Shown here: piece after piece, positions 7,097 through 17,940 of the stretch
Numbering within the stretch: position 1 is the first letter of the stretch
Layout: each line of letters opens with the position of its first letter
DNA from: Nitratiruptor sp.
GTDB lineage: Bacteria; Campylobacterota; Campylobacteria; Campylobacterales; Nitratiruptoraceae
DNA: 52,458 nucleotides
Direction: 5' to 3'
Assembly (NCBI GenBank): GCA_009659925.1
Contig: PUXW01000020.1
Coordinates: forward strand, 1 to 52,458
Notes under the pieces: generated by a model
Database searches by the model: none
What the model saw: the letters and a program-made list of their open reading frames with translations, nothing else
What the model was told of the DNA's origin: nothing
Program-made: the position numbers and the translations under genes

Positions 7097-8686
7097 TCAC
7101 CATTCCCTTTGACGGAATTGGGTATGGAGAACCCCCTCCTCCTTCCATAAGAGCAGGTGGCCCTGGAACTCCTTCCTCGTTTCGGGATAGTCCTGGCGGT
7201 AGTGGGCTCCCCGACTCTCTTTGCGCTGCTCCATCGCCACCACCGCAGCTTCGGCTACTTCCAGCATGTTGCCATATTCGAGGAAGTGGAGCAAATCGGT
7301 ATTGTAGTGCCAGGAGCGGTCCCGAAGCCCCATGAGGGAGAGCTCCTGTTGGTGTTGACGTATCGTGGCCAGAACCCCTTTGAGGGCCTGCTCTTCCCGG
7401 ACGAGTCCCGCGTTGTGGTAGAGAACCCGTTCCAAGAAGGAGCGCCGCTGGAAGCGATCGATTGTGGCCGGTATATCAAAGAGCTTCTGGAGGAAGGCCC
7501 GATCCTTGACGGTCTGCTTGTACTCAATGGCAGGGGAAGCCTCCTGACATTGAGCCGCCTCATAGGCCACCTCCCATCCCGTCACGAGCCCTTCCAAAAG
7601 GGAGTTGCCTCCAAGCCGGTTGGCCCCGTGGAACTTGGGGTTGGCACACTCCCCGATGGCGAAGAGCCCCTCCAAGGAGGTGGTCCAATCCCTGGCCACA
7701 TCGATTCCCCCCATGGTGTAATGGGGGGCTGGACGAATGGGAAGGAGTTCGTGGACAGGATCAATCCCGGCATGAAGGAGAGCGAGCCGGCGCTCCTGGG
7801 GGAGATGGGTATCGATGAAATCCTCCCCGAGGTGGCGTATATCGAGATAGACCCTTTGACCCTCCTCCAACTGCTGGTAGATAGCCCGAGCCACCTGGTC
7901 CCGGGTCGCCAACTCATCGACAAACCGCTCTCCCTCTCCATTGACCAGCCACCCTCCAGCTCCCCTCGCCGCCTCGGAGATGAGGATGGCACTTCCGGCT
8001 AGAGCGGTCGGATGGAATTGGACAAACTCCAGATCACTCACCCGGGCTCCAGCCCGCAAAGCGGCTCCAAGCCCCTCCCCCACCACTCCATAGCGGTTGG
8101 TACTGGCATTTCCATAGATCCGGGCGAAGCCTCCCGTCGCCAGGATCGTAGCCTTGGCCAGCTGCTGTCTCACCGCTCCCCGCTCTAGATCGAGGAGGGT
8201 CCCTCCCAGGACCCGTCCCTCCTCGACAATGAGGTTGAGGAGATAGTGGTTTGGGAGGAAATGGACCCCCACGGAGCGGGCCCGATCGTAGAGGGTTTGG
8301 AGCAACTTGAGGCCCGTGTAGTCCTGGGCGTAACAGGCCCTGGGGCTGCTAGCTCCTCCCAGGCTGCGCTGGGCGATACGATCCTGGATGCGGCTAAAGG
8401 GCATACCGATGCGATCGAGCCAGGCTATGAGCTCTGGCCCCTTGGAGCAGATTCGCTCCACCATGACCGGATCGGCCAGTCCGCCTCCAGCCTTGAGGGT
8501 ATCGGCAACATGGCCCTCGATATCCCCATCGAGGGCGGCGTTGATTCCCCCTTGGGCCATGGTGGTCTGGGCTTGGGTGGGATACTCTTTGGAAACCACC
8601 AGGACCTTGCACCCTAGCTCTCGAGCCCTGATGGCGGCGGTCAATCCGGCAACCCCGCTGCCGACGATCAATAGATCGCTATCCAT
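7097..8686 (-). CDS. Fumarate reductase/succinate dehydrogenase flavoprotein subunit (atypical FAD site)
   Basis: A 529-aa flavoprotein interconverting fumarate and succinate, a step of the (reductive) TCA cycle. It has the dinucleotide-binding GSGVAGLTAA at residues 9-18, the substrate-site histidine in QFHPTAL, the conserved arginine in EAARGAGGW, HYTMGGI, and the C-terminal HGANRLGGNSLLEG. The histidine that carries covalently bound FAD in Escherichia coli SdhA/FrdA (motif RSHT) is replaced by Gln40 in PTQAQTTMAQGG, so FAD is probably bound non-covalently, as in thiol:fumarate reductase-like or L-aspartate oxidase-like members. L-aspartate oxidase itself is less likely because an iron-sulfur subunit follows directly and the motif is HGANRLGGN. 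There is no Tat signal, so the enzyme is cytoplasmic. The ATG overlaps the lipoprotein stop (TGATG). Confidence 0.85.
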   Translation of the reverse strand: MDSDLLIVGSGVAGLTAAIRARELGCKVLVVSKEYPTQAQTTMAQGGINAALDGDIEGHVADTLKAGGGLADPVMVERICSKGPELIAWLDRIGMPFSRIQDRIAQRSLGGASSPRACYAQDYTGLKLLQTLYDRARSVGVHFLPNHYLLNLIVEEGRVLGGTLLDLERGAVRQQLAKATILATGGFARIYGNASTNRYGVVGEGLGAALRAGARVSDLEFVQFHPTALAGSAILISEAARGAGGWLVNGEGERFVDELATRDQVARAIYQQLEEGQRVYLDIRHLGEDFIDTHLPQERRLALLHAGIDPVHELLPIRPAPHYTMGGIDVARDWTTSLEGLFAIGECANPKFHGANRLGGNSLLEGLVTGWEVAYEAAQCQEASPAIEYKQTVKDRAFLQKLFDIPATIDRFQRRSFLERVLYHNAGLVREEQALKGVLATIRQHQQELSLMGLRDRSWHYNTDLLHFLEYGNMLEVAEAAVVAMEQRKESRGAHYRQDYPETRKEFQGHLLLWKEEGVLHTQFRQREW

Positions 8687-9123
8687 CAGCGCAGCTCAAT
8701 CTCGACGATCTTGTTGCCATCCAGAACGAGGCGAACCCGATCTCCAGAGCGAAAGTAGTGGCGCTCGTCGACCTTGATCACCGTCGTAATGGTGGAGCCA
8801 TCTTGCAAGCGGATGGTCAGCTGCTGCCCTCTGGTGGAGGCCTGGGCTCCGAGGAGAGAACCCAGCAACCCTCCGCCAAGGGCCGCCGCCACGCTTCCCT
8901 TTCCCTTGCCAAATTGGGAGCCGATGATAAGGCCAACGATCCCTCCCAGGGTCGCCCCCTCTTCGCCCCCCTTGATCGTCACCTCCCGGGCCTCTAGAAC
9001 CACCCCTTCCACGCTGCGGAAGATCCGGTTGGTGTTGGCATGGGTGTAGCCCTTGGGTGCGCACCCTTGCACCAAGGGTACAAGCAGGAGGAGAGCCAGC
9101 AGAAACGAAGCAAACCTTCTCAT
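8686..9123 (-). CDS. Glycine-zipper outer-membrane lipoprotein (SlyB/Pcp-like)
   Basis: A 145-aa protein with a lipoprotein signal peptide ending in the lipobox LVQGC (Cys21) and a glycine-zipper segment (GATLGGIVGLIIGSQFGKGKG then a Gly/Ala-rich helix pair, about residues 56-95), as in SlyB/17-kDa antigens. The C-terminal 45 residues form a beta-rich domain (LTIRLQDGSTITTV...). Such proteins sit in the outer membrane and influence envelope integrity; no enzyme function is known. Its start overlaps the queF stop by four bases, and its stop overlaps the flavoprotein start by one, so it is embedded in the gyrB operon. Confidence 0.8.
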   Translation of the reverse strand: MRRFASFLLALLLLVPLVQGCAPKGYTHANTNRIFRSVEGVVLEAREVTIKGGEEGATLGGIVGLIIGSQFGKGKGSVAAALGGGLLGSLLGAQASTRGQQLTIRLQDGSTITTVIKVDERHYFRSGDRVRLVLDGNKIVEIELR

Positions 9124-9512
9124 GGAGACTCCTTTTCCATCGTCGCGCTATCGATCTCGATGGTGGTGTGGACATTCCCCCTCGGGTTGAAATCGGCCAC
9201 GAGGCGCATCCAGCGGGGTTGCAACTTGGCGTAGAGGGTGTCGAAGACCTCGTTGACACTATCCTCATGGGAGATGTAGCGGTTGCGAAAGGAGTTGATG
9301 TAGAGCTTGAGGGCCTTGAGCTCGACGACATAGCGATCGGGAATGTATTCGAGGGTGAAGGTGGCATAGTCAGGATAGCCACTCCTGGGACAAAGACAGC
9401 TGAACTCGGGTAGGGTAATGGTGATCTTGTACCGCTTGTCGTGGTTGTTGGGCCACACTTCTAGATCCCGCTCGGGATCGAAGTTGGCAATTTCCGCCTC
9501 TCCGTATCGCAT
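9120..9512 (-). CDS. queF: NADPH-dependent 7-cyano-7-deazaguanine reductase
   Basis: QueF reduces preQ0 to preQ1 in queuosine biosynthesis, using two NADPH. This is the short, unimodular type (130 aa). It shows the catalytic cysteine in FSCLCPRSGYPD and the QueF motif with its flanks, ELKALKLYINSFRN followed by SHE, as well as the late FNPRGNVHT segment. The gene overlaps the GGDEF-EAL gene at position 9512 and the lipoprotein gene by 4 nt, so translation is coupled. Proximity of queF to gyrB is common in Campylobacterota. Confidence 0.93.
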   Translation of the reverse strand: MRYGEAEIANFDPERDLEVWPNNHDKRYKITITLPEFSCLCPRSGYPDYATFTLEYIPDRYVVELKALKLYINSFRNRYISHEDSVNEVFDTLYAKLQPRWMRLVADFNPRGNVHTTIEIDSATMEKESP

Positions 9513-10953
9513 CAGTGCTCCTCGATGAACCGTTTGAAATTCATGGCATCCATCGGACGGGCGATGGCATACCCTTGCAAATAGTCGACACCAAAATCTT
9601 TAAACTCCCGCTCCTTCTCCTCATCGTCGATGAACTTCACCACACTCTTGATGCCAAGTTCCTTGAAGGTAGTAATCCATCCTTGCAAGATCGCCCGGTA
9701 CCGGGGATCGTCGCTGTGTTTGGTGAAGAACTTGTCGAAGTGGACGAAATCCACATCGATGAGTTTGATGTACTCGATGGAGGCGTTGCACGATCCGAAG
9801 TTGTCGAAGGCCAGCTTGAAGCCGTGGCTGCGGTACTCCTCCAAAATGGAGCGGTAGTAGCGCAGATCCTTGTAGATGCTGTTCTCATAGAGCTCGACCA
9901 CGAAGGAGCTCGTAGGCACTCCCGAGGTTTCAAAAAGGACGAAGAAACGCTCGCTAAAACTCTTGTTGCGCACCGAGTAGGGGGAGACGTTGAAGCTGTA
10001 GTGGATCTGGTGGGGGAGATCGTGCTCCTTGATGGTGGTGATAATCGTCTTGGCCAGGGCCAAATCGAAGTCGTTTTCCATCCCGAGCCTGTTGACGACG
10101 GGGACGAATTGGCTTGGATGGATGATATTCCCCTCGTCATCCAAGAGTTTCACAATGACCTCGGCCAGATCGAAGCGCCCCGTCGCCACATGGAGGGCCG
10201 GCTGGAAGTAGACCGAGATCTTGCCGTTCTTGATGATATCGGCGACGGTCCGTTCGAACTCGGTGGCGCTCCGTTTACGCTCCTTGGCGATATGCTCCCG
10301 TTTATTCTCCCGTTTGCATCGCCCCTTGCAGTAGTAGAGCTCTTCGTAGAGGTGGTCGATGAGTCCCTTGACCTCATCCTCTTCGATCCGCCCGTAGGTG
10401 GCGAAGAGCTTGATCTCAATATTGTCGATGAAGCTATTGTCGTAAAGCTTGAGGAAGGAGCTTACCAACCGCTTCACCTCCTCCTCATCGTCACTCTCGA
10501 CGATGACGAAGAAGTCCCCCCCTTTGAAGCGGCCAATGGGGACCTCCTTGCCCAGCTGCTCCATGAAGAAGAGGTCGATGAGGGCGGCGAACTTCCTCAA
10601 AATCCGGTCCCCATTCTCGATACCGTAACGCTCGTTGATCTCCTTGATGTTATCGATGGAGATGAGGACGAGGTAGTTCCCCTTGAATTTGGGGAGGAGT
10701 TTGAGGAAGTAGGTCCGGTTGAAGGCGCCGCTGATTTCATCGATCACCTTCTCCTGGGTGGTGGAGAAGAACATGTAGTAGAGGTAGTAGACCGAGGCGA
10801 GGAGGCCGAGGAAGAGGATGACGGCATTGTAGATGAAGGGCCGATTCTCCAGGAAGATCACCGCCGCCAGCAGGACGATGAGCAAGACGATAGGGGTAGC
10901 CGTTCGGAGGGTGAAGAGGAACTTGTTCCGCTTGTCTTGTTTAATCGAGTACA

Positions 10954-10954
<1 letters not shown>
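9512..10954 (-). CDS. Membrane protein with degenerate GGDEF and EAL domains
   Basis: A 480-aa protein with two membrane helices (about residues 17-33 and 38-61) and a short periplasmic loop, then a GGDEF-like domain (about 73-215) and an EAL-like domain (about 235-480). The diguanylate cyclase signature is GGDFF instead of GGDEF and there is no RxxD inhibitory site nearby. The phosphodiesterase signature is AEVIV instead of ExLxR, and the metal-binding DDFG is DNFG, although VELYEN and QGYAIARP are recognisable. Both activities are therefore probably lost, and the protein may act as a c-di-GMP or nucleotide receptor or as a scaffold. The start overlaps the gyrB stop by one base (TGATG), placing it under the control of a replication gene. 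Confidence 0.85.
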
Positions 10955-13299
<2,345 letters not shown>

Positions 13300-14367
13300 T
13301 TATAGCACAATCGGCATAACGATGGTGGTGAAGTTGCCACTTCGCAGCTGGAAGGGGATATCCGGTTCGTTGATCCCCATCTCGAAGTGCTCTTCGTCTA
13401 TTTGGGCGAGAAAGTCCAGGAGGTAGCGGCTGTTCATCCCCATGGTGAAAGGCTCCCGGAAGGGGGTTGCCACCTCGATTTCGGTCTGGGCTTCGATATT
13501 GTCGTCACTAAGGTTGGTGAAGTGGATCCGATCTGGGAGGAAGGTGAGTTTGATCTCGCTGGAGATGATGGTGATTTGTTTGATGGCGTCAACCATCGCC
13601 TGTTTGGGAAGGGTGAGCTTGTAACGGAGACTTTGGGGGATGATCCGTTCGTAGTCCGGGTAGCGCCCGTTGATGAGTTTGGTGAAGAGAGTGTAGTTGG
13701 GACTGGTGACGATGAGGTGGTTGGGATCGTAGCCTACCTCCATCTGGTTGAGGAAGATCTTCTGGATTTCGGTAATGGCCCTTTTGGGGATGATGAGTTG
13801 GAGTTCCTGGTCCAAGGTTTTAGGGATACTCACTAAGGCAAGACGGCGGGTATCGGTAGCAACGAAGTTGATCCGGTCTCCCTTGATGTCGATGAGGGCA
13901 CCATTGAGTTCGTATTTGGGGTTGTTGGTATCGATGGCCGGAGCGATCTTCTTGAAGGAGTCGATGAATTCCCGGGCCTGCATATCGATCCGGGGAAGGT
14001 TGCTCGTTTCAGGAAAGGGGGGAAATTGGGAGGGATCGAAGGAGGGGAGTTTGAACTTAGAACTCTTTTGGGTGATGCGCAGGGCATCTCCCTTGCCTTC
14101 CAGCGTGATGGTGCCCTCCTTGAGGATCCGGACGATGTCGAGGAGTTTTTTCCCGTTGGCCGTCACTGCCCCCGGTTCGTGGATGGTGGCCTCTTGGAGT
14201 TGGGTGGCTAGTCCCATCTCGTAGTCACTGGCTTTGAGTTCGAGACCCTGGTCGGTGGCATTGAGGTAGATGTGGGAGGTGATCTGGCTCATATCCCGCT
14301 TTTCCAGAAAGGGTTGCATCTGGCTGAGGATTTGTTCCAGCAAACTCTTGTCGATTTCGATCTTCAT
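13300..14367 (-). CDS. dnaN: DNA polymerase III beta subunit (sliding clamp)
   Basis: The ring-shaped processivity clamp of the replicative polymerase. The 355-aa protein has the expected three repeated clamp domains, with the first starting MKIEIDKSLLEQILSQM and the family motif SGNFTTIVMPIVL at the C-terminus, whose final residues form part of the partner-binding pocket. It lies downstream of dnaA, separated by the oriC2 region, and 24 bp upstream of gyrB. Confidence 0.97.
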   Translation of the reverse strand: MKIEIDKSLLEQILSQMQPFLEKRDMSQITSHIYLNATDQGLELKASDYEMGLATQLQEATIHEPGAVTANGKKLLDIVRILKEGTITLEGKGDALRITQKSSKFKLPSFDPSQFPPFPETSNLPRIDMQAREFIDSFKKIAPAIDTNNPKYELNGALIDIKGDRINFVATDTRRLALVSIPKTLDQELQLIIPKRAITEIQKIFLNQMEVGYDPNHLIVTSPNYTLFTKLINGRYPDYERIIPQSLRYKLTLPKQAMVDAIKQITIISSEIKLTFLPDRIHFTNLSDDNIEAQTEIEVATPFREPFTMGMNSRYLLDFLAQIDEEHFEMGINEPDIPFQLRSGNFTTIVMPIVL

Positions 14368-14390
14368 TGCGCACTCCCAACTAACTTTTC

Positions 14391-14546
14391 CTTATTCTAG
14401 TCTTTTTATGCTTTAATTTTTTTAAACTTAGATAGTAGTAGTAGTAGTTTGGTGTGAATTGTGTGAAAAAGTGATGGGAGCTCCCATCCCATCGGGACTT
14501 TGGATGTGAAAAAAGATGTGAATAACATGTGAACAAATGTGAATAA
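14391..14546 (-). other. oriC2: Replication origin part 2 (oriC2): AT-rich DUE, DnaA trios and DnaA boxes
   Basis: This dnaA-dnaN spacer holds the unwinding half of the origin. From left to right there is an AT-rich stretch (14391-14430), five tandem TAG trinucleotides (14433-14447; CTA repeats on the other strand), a 5-nt spacer, and DnaA boxes of the TGTGAAnnn type at 14453, 14462, 14505, 14517, 14528 and 14538. Those at 14517 and 14538 are the exact TGTGAATAA (TTATTCACA on the minus strand). Box, short spacer, trios, then AT-rich DNA is the arrangement of the Bacillus subtilis basal unwinding system. A perfect 16-bp palindrome, GATGGGAGCTCCCATC (14473-14488), lies between the box groups. 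A bipartite origin with unwinding beside the dnaA 3' side is known in Helicobacter pylori. Confidence 0.85.
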
Positions 14547-14576
14547 CTTTCCACCTCTTCCCACTCCCTCCGGCTC

Positions 14577-15893
14577 TCAAGGAGAAGAGAGGCGTTTGAT
14601 CTTGTGTTGGAGGGAGGCGATGAAGAGTTTGAATTCGGGATCCTTTTGGATTTGCTCCTGGATACGTCGCATGGCGTGGCTCACTGTGGAGTGGTCCCTC
14701 ATTCCGAAGAACTGGGCGAGGGCTGGCATCGAGTTGGGGGTGAGGGTTCGGGCCAGGTAGATGACAATCCGTCTAGCTAGGACAGTTCGTCGGCTCCGGC
14801 TCTTGCTCCGGATTTCGCTGGGTTTGATGTTGAGTTCGCTGGCTACGAGGGTGACGATATCTTGGAGTTGGATGCTCTGCTCTTGCTCCTTGCGCTGTTC
14901 GGAGAGCACACTTTGGGCCAGCTCGATGGTGATGGGCTGGTTGACGAGGGTGGAGTAGGCGTTGAGCTTGTTGATGACCCCTTCGATCTCCCGAATATTG
15001 CTGTCCATGTGGGTGGCGATGTAGTTGATGACCTCATCCTCCAGCTCGATCTTGTTGAGTTCGCACTTCTTCTTGATGATGGCGATTTTGGTCTCCAGTT
15101 CCGGGGGCTGGATATCGGCGATGAGTCCCCACTCGAACCGGCTTTTGAGGCGATCTTCCAGACCGACGATCTCCTTGGGGTGTTTGTCGCTGGTGAGGAC
15201 GATCTGTTTTGAGGCGGTATGAAGTTCGTTGAAGGTGTGAAAAAACTCCTCTTGGGTGCGCTCCTTGCCGCTGAGGAATTGGACATCATCAATGAGAAGG
15301 ATGTCGCATTTGCGGTATTTCTGACGGAAATGCTCGATACTCTGGTTGCGTAGGTGGTAGGTGAAATCGTTCATGAACTGCTCGATGGTCACATAGATGA
15401 CAATACGGCCCCGGGCTAGGTTGTAGTTGCCAATGGCATGGAGGAGGTGGGTTTTGCCAAGCCCCACCCCACCGTGGATGAAGAGGGGATTGTAGACCTT
15501 GCCTGGACGCTCTGCAACGCTCAAGGCGGCGGTATAGGCGAAGTGGTTGGAGCTTCCAACGACGAAGTTTTCGAAGATGTAGGTCGGATTGATCTTGGTG
15601 CTGGGAGGGGTCGGATTGGGCTCCCACTGGGGGTTGGTGCGCTGGATCGGAAGGGTGGTAGGGGTGGTAATTTCGACTTGGGTCTTCATTCCTGTGCGCA
15701 GTTGGAAGAGTTGGGCCATCTTCTTGGCATATTTGGCCCGAACCCAGTTGGCGATGAAGATGTTGGGGGCTTCGAAGACGATCCAATCGCTCTTGGAGCG
15801 CTCCTCGTCGAGTCGAAGTTGCTTAATGTAGCGCTCATATTCGCTTTGGGGAATCTCCTCTTCCAGACGCTGGAGTATCTCTTCGATGAACAC
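14577..15893 (-). CDS. dnaA: Chromosomal replication initiator protein
   Basis: DnaA binds DnaA boxes, oligomerises with ATP and melts the origin. The 438-aa protein has the N-terminal helical domain I, a short linker (about residues 78-100), the AAA+ domain with Walker A GGVGLGKTHLL and Walker B ILLIDDVQFL, and the C-terminal DNA-binding domain with the signature MRDHSTVSHAMRRI, a slightly divergent form of the usual GRDHTTV-type helix. The start is GTG at 15893, with AGGTGA upstream. The gene is flanked on both sides by DnaA-box clusters, so autoregulation is likely. Confidence 0.98.
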   Translation of the reverse strand: MFIEEILQRLEEEIPQSEYERYIKQLRLDEERSKSDWIVFEAPNIFIANWVRAKYAKKMAQLFQLRTGMKTQVEITTPTTLPIQRTNPQWEPNPTPPSTKINPTYIFENFVVGSSNHFAYTAALSVAERPGKVYNPLFIHGGVGLGKTHLLHAIGNYNLARGRIVIYVTIEQFMNDFTYHLRNQSIEHFRQKYRKCDILLIDDVQFLSGKERTQEEFFHTFNELHTASKQIVLTSDKHPKEIVGLEDRLKSRFEWGLIADIQPPELETKIAIIKKKCELNKIELEDEVINYIATHMDSNIREIEGVINKLNAYSTLVNQPITIELAQSVLSEQRKEQEQSIQLQDIVTLVASELNIKPSEIRSKSRSRRTVLARRIVIYLARTLTPNSMPALAQFFGMRDHSTVSHAMRRIQEQIQKDPEFKLFIASLQHKIKRLSSP

Positions 15894-15911
15894 GGGTCAC
15901 CTCGTTTGCGT

Positions 15912-16083
15912 TGTGAATATGTGAATATGTGTGAATATGTGAAAATCTACCTAAGGGATGTGAAAAACCTACCCTGTGAATATCTGCCCACAATTCTATC
16001 CTAAATCCCTTCCAATTGGCTACAATAGGGACTTTGTGAGATGGAAAGAGGGTGTGAATAACATGTGAATAATATGTGAATAA
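15912..16083 (+). other. oriC1: Replication origin part 1 (oriC1): DnaA-box cluster upstream of dnaA
   Basis: The dnaA-ruvC intergenic region carries at least nine TGTGAAnnn boxes, all in one orientation. TGTGAATAT occurs at 15912, 15920, 15930 and 15975, TGTGAAAAT at 15938, TGTGAAAAA at 15959, and the exact TGTGAATAA at 16053, 16064 and 16075. The last three are spaced exactly 11 bp, about one helical turn, placing DnaA molecules on one face of the DNA. The cluster must overlap the promoters of dnaA (leftward) and ruvC (rightward), the last box ending 15 bp before the ruvC start. It matches the upstream half of the bipartite origin described in Helicobacter. Confidence 0.85.
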
Positions 16084-16097
16084 CTGGAGGAGGCGTG

Positions 16098-16565
16098 ATG
16101 AAAATCCTTGGAATCGATCCTGGGAGTCGGCGATTAGGTTATGGGATCGTTGCTTTAGAGGGCAGGCGGCTTCGGTTGGTCGAAGCGGGGGTCGTCCATA
16201 TCCGTAGCGACCATTTTCAAAGCCAGCTCCTCGAAGTGGTGGAGGGGCTCGATCAAATTGGCCAGGACCAAAGTATCGACGCGGTAGCCCTGGAGGGGAT
16301 CTTCTACGCTTATAATCCTCAAAGCGTCCTCAAACTAGCCCAGTTTCGGGGAGCCATCGCCCTCCGCCTCCTGGAGCGTTATGGCAAGTTCCACGAGTAT
16401 ACCCCCCTCCAGGTGAAACGAGCCCTCACAGGCAATGGCAAGGCGACCAAGGAGCAGGTCGCCTTCATGGTCCGTCAATTTCTCGGAATCCGCAAGGAGC
16501 TGCGCCCCTTTGACATGAGTGACGCCCTGGCGGTGGCCATCACCCACGCCCAGCGGCTAAAATGA
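16098..16565 (+). CDS. ruvC: Holliday junction resolvase RuvC
   Basis: RuvC cuts four-way DNA junctions during recombinational repair, working with RuvAB. The 155-aa protein has the first catalytic Asp in [18 protein letters not shown], Glu in [19 protein letters not shown], and the terminal pair in [14 protein letters not shown]. The start is ATG 16098 after GGAGGAGG; a GTG one codon earlier is too close to that site. Its 3' end overlaps the convergent DUF481 gene by 9 bp. The DnaA boxes of oriC1 end just upstream, so its transcription may respond to DnaA. Confidence 0.95.
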   Translation: MKILGIDPGSRRLGYGIVALEGRRLRLVEAGVVHIRSDHFQSQLLEVVEGLDQIGQDQSIDAVALEGIFYAYNPQSVLKLAQFRGAIALRLLERYGKFHEYTPLQVKRALTGNGKATKEQVAFMVRQFLGIRKELRPFDMSDALAVAITHAQRLK

Positions 16566-17267
16566 GATGCCAAGGCGCACGATGCTCTTGGTGTCGGTCT
16601 TTTTAAAGCCGGCAGGGGGGAGGTTGTCGTAGATCACCTGCTCTTCGATGACGGCGTGGATCCCTTCGGCGATGTTGAATTTGAGGCCGAGGATCCCACT
16701 CACTTCGTAGTTGTTGGAAAAGTCGTCGAAGGCCTCGTTGGCTTTGAGGGTCCCATAGAGGAGGCTGAGCTGGTTGAGCTTGTTGGTATAGTCTACCTGT
16801 TGGAGGAGGGAGCCGAAAGTGTCGGTCTTGGTCTCATCGGCGAAGTCGAGGACATTGTAACCAACACCGAGTTTGAGTTTGAGGGAGCTTTGCCCGTCGT
16901 TATAGACCTCCTTCCCGGCTCCCAGACCGAAGGTGTACTTTCCGTCGTAGTTCTTGAAATCCGGGTTGCGCAGCCAGTCGAAGGTGAAGTAGCCAAGCCA
17001 CCCATCGGCGATAAACTGGTCGAGGCCAAGGGAGGCCGTGTACTCCTCGTTACTCTTGATGTCGTCGTTTTCAGCGTAAAAGGCGCTTATGGCGAAGGAG
17101 AGGTTCAAGGGTTGGGCGTTGAGGCCGGTCGTGGTATGGCGGAGGGCGTAGCGGGCGTTGAGGTTGGTGGTCTTGGTATTTCCAGTGGTGTTGGTAAAGC
17201 CCAAATCGATGCTCTGACCGCCGAAAAGGAGGGCGGTAGCTATGGAGAGGGTTGCTAGTTGTCGCAT
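16557..17267 (-). CDS. DUF481 (YdiY-like) outer-membrane beta-barrel protein
   Basis: A 236-aa protein with a short N-terminal hydrophobic export signal ([19 protein letters not shown]) and then alternating beta strands ending in the outer-membrane signature RLGISF with C-terminal Phe. Motifs of the DUF481 family (salt-induced OMPs) are seen: [18 protein letters not shown] near the N-terminus and repeated strands such as [12 protein letters not shown] and [14 protein letters not shown]. The function is unknown. Its start overlaps the thyX stop by 13 nt, which is odd because thyX is cytoplasmic, so co-expression may be a by-product of compaction. Confidence 0.78.
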   Translation of the reverse strand: MRQLATLSIATALLFGGQSIDLGFTNTTGNTKTTNLNARYALRHTTTGLNAQPLNLSFAISAFYAENDDIKSNEEYTASLGLDQFIADGWLGYFTFDWLRNPDFKNYDGKYTFGLGAGKEVYNDGQSSLKLKLGVGYNVLDFADETKTDTFGSLLQQVDYTNKLNQLSLLYGTLKANEAFDDFSNNYEVSGILGLKFNIAEGIHAVIEEQVIYDNLPPAGFKKTDTKSIVRLGISF

Positions 17268-17890
17268 GGCTGATCCTTTGGCGTGATGTAGGGTTCAAAG
17301 AGGTAGCGGTGATCTGCAGGGAGGGTCTCGAAGATGGCCCAACTGAGATGGCGCATCTCCCAGAGGGCCGTCTTGGCGCTGCGCAGTGAGAGGAAGTTTT
17401 GAAGGCTCCTGGCGTTGATGGTCCAGGTGAGTTCACTCTTGTAGCTTTCGGGCAGGCAGTACTTGGCCAGATCGTTGGAGACCCCCGAAGCGAGTAGGTG
17501 GCGGAGGCGTTCCAGGGCCTCGATGCTGGCCCGATCCACCTCGGGGTGGCCGGTGAAGACGAGGTAGCGGCTAGCCCGTTGGGGATCGTCCGGATCGAAG
17601 GGGGGCTCCTTCTTGAGCTCCTTGAGGGTGTAGCGTGTCGATTTGACGCTCAAGGAGGCGATCCTGTGGCGGGCCAGCTCTTGGAGGAGGGCCCGACTGA
17701 TTCCTTGGATGTAGAAGGTGTAGACCAGGTGTTCGAGGGTGGAGGCGTGGCGGTAGCGGTTGCCTACCCGATCGATAAGCTCCCGATCCTTAGGCCCCCC
17801 TCCATCCCCTTTCTCGAAGCTTTGCCAGCAGGTCCGGATGGCGTGGGCTGCCACATGGAGTGGAGTGTAGTGGAGCAGCGAGACCTTCAT
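17255..17890 (-). CDS. thyX: Flavin-dependent thymidylate synthase
   Basis: ThyX makes dTMP from dUMP using methylenetetrahydrofolate, FAD and NADPH, replacing ThyA. The 211-aa protein has the diagnostic RHRX7S motif: R74-H75-R76 and S84 in RHRIASLSVKSTRY. A leading GNRYRHASTLEHLVYTFYI segment matches the conserved HxSxxEHxxFTF-like region. The start is ATG 17890 after GGGGAGGG, with a -10 box TATAAT about 30 nt upstream. It is divergent from the dGTPase-like gene, so two nucleotide-pool genes share a promoter region. Confidence 0.95.
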   Translation of the reverse strand: MKVSLLHYTPLHVAAHAIRTCWQSFEKGDGGGPKDRELIDRVGNRYRHASTLEHLVYTFYIQGISRALLQELARHRIASLSVKSTRYTLKELKKEPPFDPDDPQRASRYLVFTGHPEVDRASIEALERLRHLLASGVSNDLAKYCLPESYKSELTWTINARSLQNFLSLRSAKTALWEMRHLSWAIFETLPADHRYLFEPYITPKDQPCDN

Positions 17891-17918
17891 CCCTCCCCTT
17901 GTGTTAGAATAGCTTTCG

Positions 17919-17924
17919 ATTATA
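17919..17924 (-). promoter_or_regulatory. -10 box of thyX
   Basis: A perfect TATAAT preceded by TGG (extended -10 type) lies about 30 nt before the thyX ATG. No clear -35 hexamer is visible, which is usual for the vegetative sigma factor of Campylobacterota. It lies within 20 bp of the divergent dgt-like start. Confidence 0.6.
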
Positions 17925-17940
17925 CCATAAAGGAGCCGTG

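Noticed and set aside
7097-8686. L-aspartate oxidase (NadB) as identity of the flavoprotein
   Set aside because: The lack of the covalent-FAD histidine fits NadB, but an iron-sulfur subunit follows 4 nt later and the C-terminal motif HGANRLGGNSLLEG fits FrdA/SdhA better.
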